Below the pieces are notes generated by a model. The model had not been told where the DNA came from and searched no databases. It saw only the letters and a program-made list of their open reading frames with translations. DNA of 64,000 bases from Endomychus coccineus (lineage: Eukaryota > Arthropoda > Insecta > Coleoptera > Endomychidae), in the NCBI GenBank assembly GCA_958510875.1, contig OY294068.1, positions 74,626,633 through 74,690,632 of the forward strand, in the 5' to 3' direction. Positions 1 to 11,959 of this stretch are shown piece by piece; within the stretch, counting starts at the first letter, position 1; each line of letters opens with the position of its first letter. The position numbers and the translations under genes were made by a program.

Positions 1-435
1 CATTTTAATGTAATACAGTTTAGTTTAAAAATATCACAATTCCTCCACTTACATTTTAAATAATATAACGCACTTTTCCGGTACAATTCAGTTTATGTCA
101 AAGACGAAAGTTATATGAAGTTTAGATTAGTTGAACTTCAGGAGGAAAAAGAGTGATAGTGTAAACTAAATCATGAAATAATACGAGTTGGTATCGGATG
201 AAACTGAATAAATGCCAATCTATGAACAAAGCCCTAACGAAAAGATTAATTCTTCGAAATAACAATTTCATCGTAGTTATTCCTACTCGAGAGTACACTT
301 AAGGATTCATCGAATCATAGATAACTTCACTAGCGAGAGTTATCTATGCATCGAATAATGAGGGCTAAAAGTTGATAGTAACTATTATTGTCCGCGTCGT
401 TATTCCTTGATAACGCTTAAAGTAAACCTAGTTGT

Positions 436-650
436 TAATGCTTCTCGTTACAATATAATAAAATATTCTTCGTTAATGAACTGTATTTTATAGTTACATA
501 TAACAATAATAGTAATAACATATAGATGTGATCTCTCTACTGCAATGTTTTTAGAAGCACTGCGCACTGCGCTTGCTCTTTTCAACCGAACTCTCGCCGC
601 GTCACCACTACTGGGCAAGACAGTTACGACGGTAAAACGTCCCAACAACA
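436..650. other. Insert flank between repeat unit and foldback A
   Basis: About 215 bp absent from the second copy of the 540 bp unit, so it arrived with or before foldback A. It contains a GC-richer patch around 560-640. Nothing recognisable. Confidence 0.3.
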
Positions 651-2150
651 TAGTCGAGGAAATAAAGCACTCTACTCGGTAGTAGAGTTATCTCTATGCA
701 TTCCACATTCCAAACCCGACGCAGTTGGATGAATGGAGATGCGGTTTTCTGCATTCGATTCAGAAAGTGATTTAGAAAGTTGGTCCGGTATTTTCATTTT
801 GCGGAAAACATTTATCGCATTTCTACAGCCAAAAAATGCATTTTTCTGAGATTACTTTTTGAGGTGAAGGAAAAAAACGGACTCAAATTGATTTTTCGGT
901 GTCGCTGAACACGAATATGCTATCAAGACCCCCCCATGTATCCCCGGGGTATCCGGGCGTCCTAACGCCCTAGATATCGATGAAATTGATTAAAAAACCA
1001 TTTTTAATGTTTGTTAACTGTTCAAAAGGTGATATAAAGGTTACTGGTGATGATTACGACGTGAGAAAACTCTCCTGCAATACCTGGTGTACCTTGAGTT
1101 CGGGTAACCACGTCATCTTATAGGAGTTTGTTGATGTTTCTCAATTAAACGTAACAAATTCTAGCTTTCGGGAGTTTTCAAAGTCGCCGATTACAACTAT
1201 GACACTCGCAATGTTCTGCAAATTACCTGGGGGTGTTTCAGGGTCCCTGGAGCCCTCTGTATCTACGTCATCTTTCAGAAATTTGGTAATTTTTCTTAAT
1301 CAAATATAACAAATTCTAGCCCTCGGGGGATTTTAATGTCGCCGATCACGATTATGATACTCACAATGTTCTGCAAATTACCTGGGGGTATTTCCGGGTT
1401 TCCGGAGCCCAGTGTATCTACGTCATCTTCTAGAAATTTGCTAATTTTATATATAAAATATAACAATTTTTGGCACTCGGGGGTATTCGAAGTCGCCGAT
1501 CACGAGAGAACGCAAACTACAGACTTTTATTGGTATTGGTATTTTCTCAATAAAAATCAACAAATTCCTAGAAGATAACGCAGATACACAGGACTCCGGA
1601 GACCCGGAAACACCCCAGGTAATTTGCAGAATATTGCGAATGTCATAGTCGTGATCGGCAACTTTGAAAACCCCCGAGAGCTAGAATTTGTTACATTTAA
1701 TTCAGAAAAATTATCAAATTCCTAGAAGAGGACGTTACCCAAACTGAGGGTACACCAAGTACTGCAGAAGAGTTTTTTCATGTCGTTATCATCACTAACA
1801 ACCTTTATAACTGTTAACAAACATTAAAAATATTTTTTTAATTAATTTCATCGATATCTAGGGCGTCAGGACTCCCGGACACCCCAAGGGAGGTCAAAGG
1901 GGACCTCACAGAATTTTCTTGATAGCATATTCGTGTTAAGCGACCCCAAAAACTCTCGAGCCCATTTGTTTTATTCACCTCAAAAAATTAACTTAGAAAA
2001 TGCATTTTTGGCTGTAGAAATGCAATAAACTTTTTCCGCAAAAAATGTTTAATCACTTTCTGAATCGAATGCAGAAAACCGCATCTCAATCCATCCAACT
2101 GCGCCAAGTTTGGAAGGTGTGGCCTATTTTCGTGCTTTATTTCCTCGACT
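651..2150. mobile_element. Foldback element A (AGTCGAGG ends), ~1.5 kb
   Basis: Long inverted repeat. The left end AGTCGAGGAAATAAAGCAC is the reverse complement of the right end GTGCTTTATTTCCTCGACT, and the two arms remain complementary through most of the element (for example GATGCGGTTTTCTGCATTCG on the left against its complement at ~2065-2085). The left arm carries repeated ~155 bp modules (GTCGCCGA at 1183, 1339 and 1492); the right arm has about one. No transposase is seen. The ends and the GTCGCCGATCACGA module resemble the elements at 16538 and 60936. Confidence 0.8.
1130..1510 (+). repeat. Internal ~155 bp tandem modules in the left arm of foldback A
   Basis: The block with CAAATTACCTGGGGGT, CCGGAGCCC-like, ATCTACGTCATCTT and GTCGCCGATCACGA is repeated with starts 156 and 153 bp apart (GTCGCCGA at 1183, 1339, 1492). 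Such arm-internal tandem repeats are known from FB-type foldback elements of Drosophila. Confidence 0.75.
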
Positions 2151-2840
2151 GCCAGTCGAGGATCGATTCTGAAGTTAATCGTAAAATTTATCGCTCTTTC
2201 TTGATCCTGTATGAAAAATCAAGGTTCTAATTTGGAAATACCACCTTGACATTGAAAAGACAATGAAAATCGACGTCCATGTCTGTGGGAAGGTCATTTT
2301 CAATTGGCCCTCATCTAGTTTAAAAATATCACAATTTCTCTACTTACATCTCAAATAATATGAAGCAATTTTCCGGTGCAATGCAGTTTATGTCGAAGAC
2401 GAATGTAATCTGAAGTTCAGATTAGTTAAAATTTAGGTGGAAAAAGGGTGATAGTGTAAACTAAATTATGAAATGATACAAGCTGGTGCCGGTTGAAACT
2501 GAATGAATTCCAATCTGAGAACAAAGTCCTAACGAAAAGATCAATTCTTCGGAATAACAATTTCATCGTAGTCAGTCCTACTCAGAGTACACTTAAGGAT
2601 TCATCGAAAAATGAGGCTAAAAGTTGATAGTAACTATTATTGTACACGTCGTTATTCCTTGCTAACGCTTGGAGTAAACCAATTGAGGATTCACTCGATC
2701 ATAAAATTCATCGCTCTTCCTTAGTCCGAAATGGAAAATTAAGGTTCTTATTTGAAAATTCTACCTTGACCTTGAAAAGACGATGAAAATCGACGTCAAT
2801 GTCTGTTTGAAGGTCATCTTCAATTGACCCTCATCAATCC

Positions 2841-4869
2841 CTATAATGTTCACCCATACCTTTGAAGTAATTGGCGTCTCCCTATATATGTAAAATAAAT
2901 TATTATATATGGAAAACCTCAACATGAAAACTGATCATCATTTCTGGACCCATGTATATATGAACTTTTCTCATAGTTTCAGATGTAGGATATGCTCTTA
3001 AATTTTCCCCTCAACATTCTATAACACCCTGCATATGATAATTATAACCTGCTATCTGTTAAGATATTTGTCTTTGGTTTTTTTTTCTAGTGTGGCTCCT
3101 CCACATTTTATAGTTTTATTGAGGAACTGGAACTTGCATATTTCCAAATTTGTCTAGAAAGAATATGATGAACAAATGAATATGCTATGTAGATAATAAT
3201 TTATTAAAATAAACCTTCGATCTGGTAAATTGTCAGTATTCAAGAATAGTCGAGTACAATGTAGCAAAACTGGTATTCAGTGGTATGTTCTAGATATTTT
3301 ACTGATCATTATTATTGTATTGAGTACCTTCGATGGAATAACGTTATGAGGACTGCGCTCATTTCATGTTTATGAAAATAGAATAAAACCACAATAATAT
3401 CGATAGACAGCTGAAGGAAATATCGTGCAACATTTAATGTTAATACTCATCTAGATCTGTAAATACAAATATTACTGTAGGTAGGTACTGATTATATAAC
3501 GAATTTTAGAATAATTTGCAAATTACGAAACAAATTAAATTTTCATACTTCACTCTATTTCTAACTTATTTTTTCACATTTTAACATATTTTTCGTATGC
3601 CCAACTGTTTCCCATTTGATTCTTTGAATAGTGAGACTTGTTTTATCAATGCTTGGCTTTGTGAATAGTGCTCTCAGTGAGGTATCTAATTTTCGGGTAG
3701 ATGTTGGAGTAGCATGGTTCTCCAACCGTTTCCTAACAGAATATTCACATCTCCGCCGGAGATGGTTGAACAGTGAATTCATTGTTTTTCTCATTCCGCT
3801 GAAAAGCTCATGAAAGGGCAAAACAGCTTTCCTGAACTGAAGACGTGTTGTCACTGTTCAGTCTGGGAAATCAAGTCTATATCTTATACTCACATTACCT
3901 AATGTTTTTTCCAATAGATTGTCTAGAATGCAATAGGACTTGATATTTATTCTAACGGAAAATATGATACTTTGAATTTATGACATGCATTACAGCTCCT
4001 TATATGGAAGCCATAGTATTTTATTTTACCATTATGACAACAGTGTTTTTCTGGTTTTAACTATATATCACAAACATACATTCAATTCGTACAAGTGTCC
4101 GAAATTATTTTTTCAAATGTAATAATAAATTAAAGATAAAAAAGGGAAAGACTGGATCACTAAATATATATTGCTCCAATCCTAAGAAGTTGTGGATTTA
4201 TATTAATTCCAAGATAATGATAAACAAAGAAAAAATAGTAGCCTAAAATGTATTATTGATGACAATAATGAAGAATTAATCCAGTCGAGATTGCGAAACA
4301 TAGGAATAATTATTATAGTGACAATATTTTAACCAATCGGTTCGTCTGCTAATGGTTTGATGAGGACAATCGGTATTTATCTCTTGTGTACTAGGTACTT
4401 AACTCTAGTTCTACTTGTTTCAGTTAGTGAATCAAATTTACTGGTACTTCACAGGGATTGTTCTTATTCACGTATTTGCCTTGTACATTTGAGGAATAAT
4501 TTTCATCAAGAGACAGGTGTTCTGAGAAAACAAGATATTTCATTTTTTAAATAACTTTTGACAGTTATAATTGATTCGAGTATATTCGAGAGGTGTACAA
4601 AGTTTATACGACTGGAATATACAGTGAAATGAAGCTTTGTTCTCGAATAATCTAAACTTTGTATCTGTAGATTGGGGAAACAAGTGAGCTTACTTCAAAC
4701 ATGCTTCAGCCCATAACTTGACTTCCCAGGAAGGTTCAAGGTTTGTTCATTTTCTCAACCCTGGCTGAATACTTTGCTTAGCAGCAAACTGCAAACTTTT
4801 GATAAAGATATAAATAAAATATCGAAACGTAAAAAAGAAAAAATCTTATCATAATAATATTTTGTATTT
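2841..4869. other. AT-rich stretch without recognised genes
   Basis: Short open frames occur (for example around 3561-3854), but they have no recognisable motif and overlap on both strands. No RNA gene or transposon end was recognised. Confidence 0.4.
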
Positions 4870-7800
4870 GTCTAATAAGTCGTTGACAGGCCCCTCGACT
4901 CTGGAAGAGTGTCCCTGTGTTTTTCCTGAATAGTCTCAATAGATCCACACTTGAGAGACTCCAGTTGCAACAACACTGAAACCTTCATTTTAAATTCAGC
5001 CTATGAATTAAATCAGGTTCTATCTGTGAATAAAAATAATGTTTACTTTTTAATACTTCAACAAAATATAAGAAGTATTGATAAAAAGCTTGACAAACTC
5101 AAATTATTTTTACATGATCTTGCAACTAATAAAAATTTTACAAATTATCCAGATTGCATAATACTGACAGAGACATATGTCCTTCACAATATAGATATCT
5201 ATTAATTAGTGGGTTATAACATTATCTACAGCGAAAACGATTTTAATAAATCAGATGGAGTTGTAGTCTACATAAAAAGCGAAATTAATTACAGCTATTC
5301 AATAAGGAAAATTGGTACTCCTAAATTATTTGAATTAAATTTGATCTTTTCATGTGATAAAATAAAAATATATTCTGTATATAGGAGTCCTAATCCAGAA
5401 TCCGACAAACAACCCTCGATGATTTAAATATATTGCTAGAAGATCAAAAGCTAGACCAAACTGAATTGGCGATATAAATTTTAATATATTAACAAATGAT
5501 AATGATTATACTAATGAATATTTGAACTTGATGGCAGAAAAAGGGTTCTTATCAACTATTAACAAACCAACGCGGGAAAATGCTTGCCTTGATCACATAT
5601 TTGCTAAAATAAAATCAATAAATATAGTTTTCATCTTACCATTTGTTGTTCAGTGCGACATAACTGATCACTCTCTTTCTGGCTTACAAATAATATACCC
5701 AAATAATCGAAAACCTACTCAGGTGCCAGAAACACAATTTAAAAAAAACTGAATAAAACTAAACTCCTACAGGAACTTCATTCAATATCATGGAACATTT
5801 TATATGAAATGGAAAACACCGATCTTCTAGCTGACTACTTCTTACATACACTGCAAGACAAAATCGAAAAATGTTCCTCATATGTCGAAATAAAGCCCAT
5901 CGTGAAAAAGAAATGTTGGATGACTCAAGGACTGATTAACTCAATCAATATAAAGAATAAACTTAGGCAACAACTACTTAAAAACCCTAATGATATAAAC
6001 TTAAATATTCGATAGAAATATTACAGAAATACCATAAATAATTTAATAAAAACAACAAAAACAAAATTTTATCAAAAACTCCTGGAAAAAGACGCGAAAA
6101 ACACGAAAAATCTTTGGAACATTCTAAATTTAACTACGGGCAGCAGTAAAGAAAGATATTCAAGAAATCTATTGCATTAAAAATAAAGACGGACAGTGTA
6201 TTTACAATAGCAGAGATATTGCAAATGATTTTAGCAATTATTATGCAGATATTGGACGTGAATTAGTAAACAAGGACCAAAATAAAGTCTTCCATCCCGA
6301 CCATATAAGACACTCATCACATACGATGTTCTTATTTCCAACGGACATAAATGAAGTGACACACATAATACATTCATTAAAAAATGGGACAGCTAACGGG
6401 TTGGACGGTATCTCCGTTGATGTGCTAAAAGTGCTAAAACATATGTGTAGCGAAATTTCTGCTCCACTAACTTTTATAATAAACAACATAATGGAAAAGG
6501 GACAGTGTCCTACTCAATTCAAAAATGCTATGATCAAACCAATTTCAAAAAAGGGGATAATTTAGAGAATTACAGGCCAATCTCGCTGATATCAAACATA
6601 TCTAAAATATTTGAGAAAATTATAAAGAAAAGACTGACCTCTTACTTAACCACAAACAGGCTTCTACGACCAAACAGTACGGTTTCAAAGCAGGTCACAG
6701 CACTGAAGATGCCATTAATAACTTGATACCCGAAATCTATAACAGTCTTGACACTGGAAAAAATCAATATGTGTATTCATCGACATGAGAAAAGCCTTTG
6801 ATACGGTATCCCATGATTTATTATTAAAGAAAATGAAGATGATCGGTATGAGAGGAATTGTTCTTGATCTGATGAAGAGCTATCTTCGAGACAGAAAACA
6901 TGTGTACTAAGTAATAGCGAAAAAAACACTTTTAAGACAATTGATTGTGAAGTTCCCCAAGGAACAGATCTTGGACCAATTTTATTCTTGATTTTTATTA
7001 ACGACTTATTTGAATTGGAAACTGAAGGTGATATCACTGCATTCGCTGACGATAATGCCGTTTTTTATGAAGATGTTTCCTGGGTAAATCTAAAAAATGA
7101 AATAGAGAATGATATGAAAATTATAATTGATTGGTATAAACATAACCTACTTACGCTTAACATCAGCAAAACAGTTTACTTACCTTTCGCCTGTTATAAA
7201 GATAAACTACCCGTCTTCGACACATTAAAAATTCATAATACTGACTTAGCTATCAGATCTGTAACCAAAATCACATACCTCGGACTAACGATCGATCATC
7301 ATTTACGATGGAACAAACATATGGCTACAATGATAAGAAGATTAAGATACCTCTTATAGAAACTACGTTATATCAGAGACATTTTTGAAGGAAAGGACTT
7401 GAAAACGTTCTACTTCGCACTGGTCGGAAGTCATTTAACATATGCAATAACCGCCTGAGGAAGCATATGCAAAACCCAAGTACGTGACCTCAGTACTCTG
7501 CAAAAGCGGATCTTAAAAATGTTATTTCGCAAACCAACTTGATATCCTTCGGACTGATTATTTGGAGAACTACGCATTCTCGACATTAGACAACTGTTTT
7601 ATTCAAAAGTTGCCATCAAGACACACTCTAGAACGGATAGCACAAAATTGGTTTCTCATTCCTATAATACCCGTTTAAATCAAAACTTCAAAAAGGCCAG
7701 CGAAGTTTGGATTACTTGGCTCCAGAAATTTTCAACACCTTACCGCAGAACATAATCGAAATTAAAAATGGAAAGCTATTCAAGCAATATATATTTCAGA

Positions 7801-8033
7801 TTGAAAGGAAGAAAATCTATTCCATCATTGAAAGTTAAATTATTGTTAAATTATTATACTCGCTTCTTGATATTGTTATTACTTTATTGTTATTATTTTA
7901 TTATGTCAAAAACCACCAACAAGTTTTTACTTAGGTGGATATCTCCCTTGTTTATTGTATTATCAACTGTTGTATCCCGCTTTCTCTATCTTTATGCAAT
8001 AAACCTAATTTAATTCAATTCAATTCAATTCAA
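4870..8033 (+). pseudogene. Decayed non-LTR retrotransposon (LINE) with EEP endonuclease and reverse transcriptase
   Basis: One LINE read in broken frames. The apurinic-type endonuclease domain is visible from ~5043 (LQQNIRSIDKKLDKLKLFLH, then PDCIILTE, NKSDGVVVYIKS, YSVYRSPNP and, at ~5577-5680, ENACLDHIFAK...ITDHS). The reverse transcriptase follows: LKNGTANGLDGISVDVLK at ~6380, ENYRPISLISNISKIFEKII at ~6567, MRKAFDTVSHDLLLKK at ~6785, a damaged VPQGT block at ~6955, and the catalytic box TAFADDNAVFYED at ~7035. The C-terminal part runs to about 7780. The element ends in a short TTCAA repeat at ~8012-8033, a typical LINE tail. At least six frameshifts or stops make it inactive. No RNase H was seen. 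The clade was not determined. Confidence 0.85.
8012..8033 (+). repeat. LINE 3' tail, (TTCAA)n
   Basis: Four to five TTCAA units directly after the last LINE sequence, ending before AATAATCTTC. The tail position marks the 3' end of the element. Confidence 0.8.
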
Positions 8034-8662
8034 TAATCTTCTATTAACGATGTATTCCTGATTTCTACATTTCATACGAGATTTCAAATGAATTTGATAT
8101 CTGGTTCATTCCATGAGGATTTTCCATTCGGAATTGATATAAAAAACTTAATTTTTTTACAACTTTGTTAAGAAGAGCGGTTTATGAATCGTGTCTTATT
8201 AACGTGCCTTCCTCTCTGATATTATGTATAGAATCATATTTGAGATTACAAACCAAAGCGTACAAACGCGAACTGAACGCAGAAAATGTGTTTATTCACC
8301 TATAACGAAACGGGCAGTTGCTATTGCTATACAACAGTATCTTCCGGAAACATTCTGCAATATTCAATGCATTATTCAAGTACCAAGAACAGCAGTGGCG
8401 GCCGGTGACTTAAAGTATAGTGAGGCGGAATTTTCATTATGTATTATTAATAATAATGAATTCAAGAGAGATTTGGGTGCCTGAGCCTAATTGTTTACAG
8501 CTATGCTTTAGTATTAGACATTATTTTCAATCTCAAATTATGTTTTCTCAGATGTTTCAAATAACCAAACGCCAAGCAACTTAGTATACGAGTACTGAGT
8601 AGAGCATCCCTCTACTCAGTCAGTTGAATAATTCACGAACTATTTTGTAGGACTGTTACAAA

Positions 8663-8860
8663 TTAATAATTATAGATCAATAATTCTAAGTAGTAGAGAT
8701 GGAAGTGTAATTCTTGTTTCAGTGTCGAGAAACTTCTTTCCATCAGAGAGGTGGACGTTACTAGCAAAATTACCGATCCGCAACGTAGTTTGTAGAATTC
8801 CGAAAAGCAAGGCACTATATCATAATTATGTAGAAATTCAAGCATTTGCTACTATTCCTC
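8663..8860 (-). pseudogene. hAT transposase C-terminal (dimerisation) relic
   Basis: The minus-strand frame contains YKLRCGSVILLVTSTSLMERSF followed by STLK. This matches the C-terminal dimerisation region of hAT transposases, where a hydrophobic P-V-T-S stretch precedes ERSFS-LK. Only about 60 codons remain, the remainder of the transposase is absent, and no hAT terminal repeats were found. Function is lost. Confidence 0.6.
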
Positions 8861-9103
8861 TCCCGTACGCAATATGGTCTCATATCCAATAATCCATCTG
8901 AAAAAATTCGATTAAATTGAAAATTTTGAAATTTTTATCATATTGAAAAAGTTTAATTTTTCAAAAAATATCTAGCGCAGTTATTCCCTTTCGTTAAGAG
9001 GTTCATGAGTTTTCTGACGTTTTTCTCTGTTTCTTCAATATTTGACCTGTATAAATATGATTGAAAAATGTTTCGCAATTTCTAAGCTCTAGTAATTCTT
9101 ATA

Positions 9104-9957
9104 CTGGGTGTCCCATTTTAATCCGCCAGTAGCGATAATTCTGAAGCAGTGCATTGAAGCAAAAAGTGTTACGAATAAGAAGTTAACGGTTATGAGGGGG
9201 ACATCTGATGCCGTCGACTTTGCTCCCCAGCCCCCCGGGGGCGGCGGGAACAGGGGGCAACTTTCGAATCTTAAATGGAAACCCCTATTTTGTATTGCAG
9301 ATTCGGATAGAGCGTTAAAAAGTAGGTAAATTTTATCCAGGTTGTTTCCCACAATTGATGATAGATGGAGCTGCAAACGTGAAAATGTGTTTTTATCAAT
9401 TAAATAGTAAATTTTTTCCTTTGGGGTTACCTGAAAGACGTCGTCTTCCGCGATCCTCCAACCACGCGCGTGAAAATGAAGGAGCGAATAACTATTGCCT
9501 GTCATGAAATTTCTCCAAACACGTTTCGCTATACGTGTATGATTGTGTCGAGACCATCATGGGCACAATTTTGAGCAGTACATGTGAATTGCAATGGCGA
9601 CGGACTCACACACACGCAACACGCACACTCACATGCCCATGCCACACACGAACAACCACGCAGAAACACAAACAGATTTTGACGTTTGCAGCGCTATCTA
9701 TTACCAAACTTTAAAAACACCCCGAATAAAATTGACCTACTCTTTAACACTATCCGAATCTGCAATACAAAATAGGGGTTTCCATTTAAGATTTGAAAGT
9801 TGCCCCCTGTTCCCGCCGCCCCCGGGGGGCTGGTGGGGCAAAGTCGACGGCATCAGATGTCCCCCTCATAACCGTTAACTTTTTATTCGGAACACTTTTT
9901 GCTTCAATGCACTGCTTCAGAATTATCGCTACTGGCGGATTAAAATGGGACACCCAG
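9104..9957. mobile_element. Long-TIR element with CTGGGTGTCCC ends and TA target duplication
   Basis: The left arm (9104 to ~9340) and right arm (~9720 to 9957) are near-perfect inverted repeats of about 235 bp. The element begins CTGGGTGTCCCATTTTAATC, ends with its complement, and TA flanks both sides (9102-9103, 9958-9959). The arms contain an unusually GC-rich patch (CCCCCGGGGG type) at ~9228-9250 and ~9818-9840. The middle carries a CA-rich block at ~9605-9670. Open frames through the arms mirror one another and are shadows, not genes. Confidence 0.9.
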
Positions 9958-10080
9958 TATATGTGCAAGCTGTCTTGTTTTAACTATATCTGAAATTTGT
10001 ATTTATATAACTATAACTGATGGATTGATGCCTACAGACCTGTCTTGTATCTGAATTGATTTGTTCATGATAGCAACAGG

Positions 10081-11700
10081 TTAAAAATCACCACCTTTAG
10101 ACAAGTGGCAGTGGATCTTCACCTCTGCGACAACATCTGTACCCAGTGACATTAGGTCAGTGGTTCCGGGTGAAGGAGGATGCTCGTGGAACCAATCCAG
10201 CATCTCATGTGCGTCAGTATCATCTTGATTCGGCATAGGATATCTGCTGACTAATTGTAATTGTGACGATGAGAGTTCCACTCCCGGGAAGTGCCCAATC
10301 TCTCGGCACAAATCATGCAGTGCTGTCAACAGTTGGGTCTATCTTTTCACAACGCTTGCAGTTACTTCATGGCCATGAGTGAGATCACCACTTGTCTTCA
10401 TAGATTTCATTACTTTTTGGTCAATCGTCATATTACTCCACGCCACAGTTCCTCACTTCTACGAATGGTGTGAAACACCCTCTACTGGTGAAACGCTCAT
10501 ATTTTGCAGATGTAATTGCAGTTTTCAAGGTGAGCATGTCCCCGAGGGAAATATGGTTGCATTTGGCATAGAGAATATGACCACTGCTGTGAAAAATAGG
10601 GAGCATTCCATATAGGATTTGGAGGTGTAGATCCCTGTTGCTGCTTATTTCTGATCCAATTAAGTGCTTAATCAAAGTCACTATTTCTGAACAGTCAACC
10701 TAGAGCTTTGCAGCGGGGCCACGTTCTGCCAACAGTTGAAGCATAGTTTTGAATTCTTCTTGCACTTCTTTCACAATCTCCTCCACATTATGAGAAAGCA
10801 TCACTTTTCTATCCATATTGAACAAGATTCACCATTGTTCAGTTCAGTGAGCCAACATATGAGCTCGTACTTGGATGGCCGTAGCCAGACATAATTTTTT
10901 CCAGCTGAGCTCGTCGCATATACGGTATTGAAAAGTTAAGTTAATTCACTACCTTGCATCATGTAACCAATTTCTCTCATGAAGGACATCAGCATATGAA
11001 ATCCACCAAACATTTTCCAGAGGGGGCTTATCGGGACGACTACCAAGAATGTCTTGTAACTTGGAGTAGAGGGACTGGTCAAATGTCATCAGGCCAGTTA
11101 CTTGATGTAAGGATTTTGTGTTTTCTACTGCGGTCAACAATGCTGTGAATAGCGTATTATAATCACTTGGAGAAGCAATGATAAATGGCTATTAACTAAT
11201 AAACGTTAGTACATATGGGTAACATCTGTCAAAAATCCATTATATCCGGATAGGGCAGGGAAGTCCACAGTCAAAGTATAAAAGTCTGTTGGAGCCTCCC
11301 TTCTACTCTTTTTAAAATTCGAGTGCAAGCTGATTGTTCGTTTATTTCGTTTATTTAATGTTATTAACGACGACATAATATGATGTTGTTACGTGCCGGC
11401 GACAAGTCGATGAGAGCAAGGCTGTGATTGGAGGAGACGGGTGACGTCACCCGGCGCGAGAAACGATGATAGGATGGCTCCAACAGACCTTTATACTTTG
11501 ACTATGGGGGAGTCTGTGCTATTCGCATAGAGCCACTGAAAATCAGGCACAGATGGAATCACAATTTCAATTGGTTTATACATTTCCTTCAGATCATTCA
11601 TCGTGATTCCGGTTAAACCATCAGGTTTTGCCCTTTCAAAATGGTTCACTTTTCAGTCAAAAAATGAATTGATTGGGGGTTACTGAATATTTTGGTGCAA
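10081..11700 (-). pseudogene. Decayed gene of a repetitive insect protein family of unknown function
   Basis: On the minus strand, broken frames read in order. ERAKPDGLTGITMNDLKEMY lies at ~11640-11550. DFPALSGYNGFLTDVTHMY lies at ~11265-11205, just past a MITE. KSLHQVTGLMTFDQSLYSKL lies at ~11110-11050. LQILYGMLPIFHSSGHILYA, KCNHISLGDM and FTSRGCFTPF lie at ~10620-10450, and CREIGHFPGVELSSSQLQLV at ~10305-10245. The order and wording resemble a family found in many copies in insect genomes (blocks such as TFDQ-LY and a ...FH-AGH--YAK... core). I do not know its function, and the multiple-copy habit suggests a mobile origin. Stops, frameshifts and the inserted MITE show it is dead. Confidence 0.5.
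11265..11508. mobile_element. MITE (~245 bp) inserted in the decayed gene
   Basis: The left end CACAGTCAAAGTATAAAAGT...TTGGAGCC is matched by the complementary right end GGCTCCAACAGACCTTTATA...GACTATGG. The imperfect TIRs are about 32 bp. The interior contains a TGACGTCACC-type GC patch at ~11440-11460. Coding fragments of the same family lie on each side, so the insertion postdates that gene. Confidence 0.75.
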
Positions 11701-11959
11701 TACAGGGAATGTGATCCATGACGTGAAAGGTGTTAAATTTCGGCTCGATAACTTTCAACGCATCGTCGTTGATTACTGATGCTTCCAGCTTCTGTATAAG
11801 ACACTAACACTAATCCAATGAGGAAACCATATCAACCAATTAACGTATGCCATATCTCTTGTACAGAAACACTGCCAACCGTATGAGCCTAATGATCTGG
11901 CATCATTGATGCTACAATACTATGAACCAGTGCTGGGCTTTTCTTGTTTCCCACGTTCT

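Larger units (their letters stand above)
1..2840. repeat. Tandem duplication of a ~540 bp unit, first copy split by a foldback insertion
   Basis: Bases ~22-435 (from TAGTTTAAAAATATCACAAT) are repeated at ~2313-2690, and bases ~2158-2309 are repeated at ~2700-2840, in the same order. Read together, one unit of about 540 bp occurs twice head to tail, and the first copy is interrupted between ~436 and ~2157. The second copy is uninterrupted. Copies differ at many single bases, so the duplication is old. No coding potential is apparent. Confidence 0.8.

Noticed and set aside
3561..3854. Overlapping frames on both strands (97 and 60 codons)
   Set aside because: No recognisable domain, signal peptide or splice context; length is compatible with chance in this stretch.
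6866..6895. CTGATGAAGAGC... followed by CGAGAC, hammerhead-like
   Set aside because: The GAAA box reads GAGA and the sequence is explained as LINE coding DNA.
9089..9505. 138-codon frame on the minus strand
   Set aside because: It runs through the inverted arm of the 9104-9957 element and is mirrored by frames on the other arm and strand; a shadow of the palindrome, not a gene.
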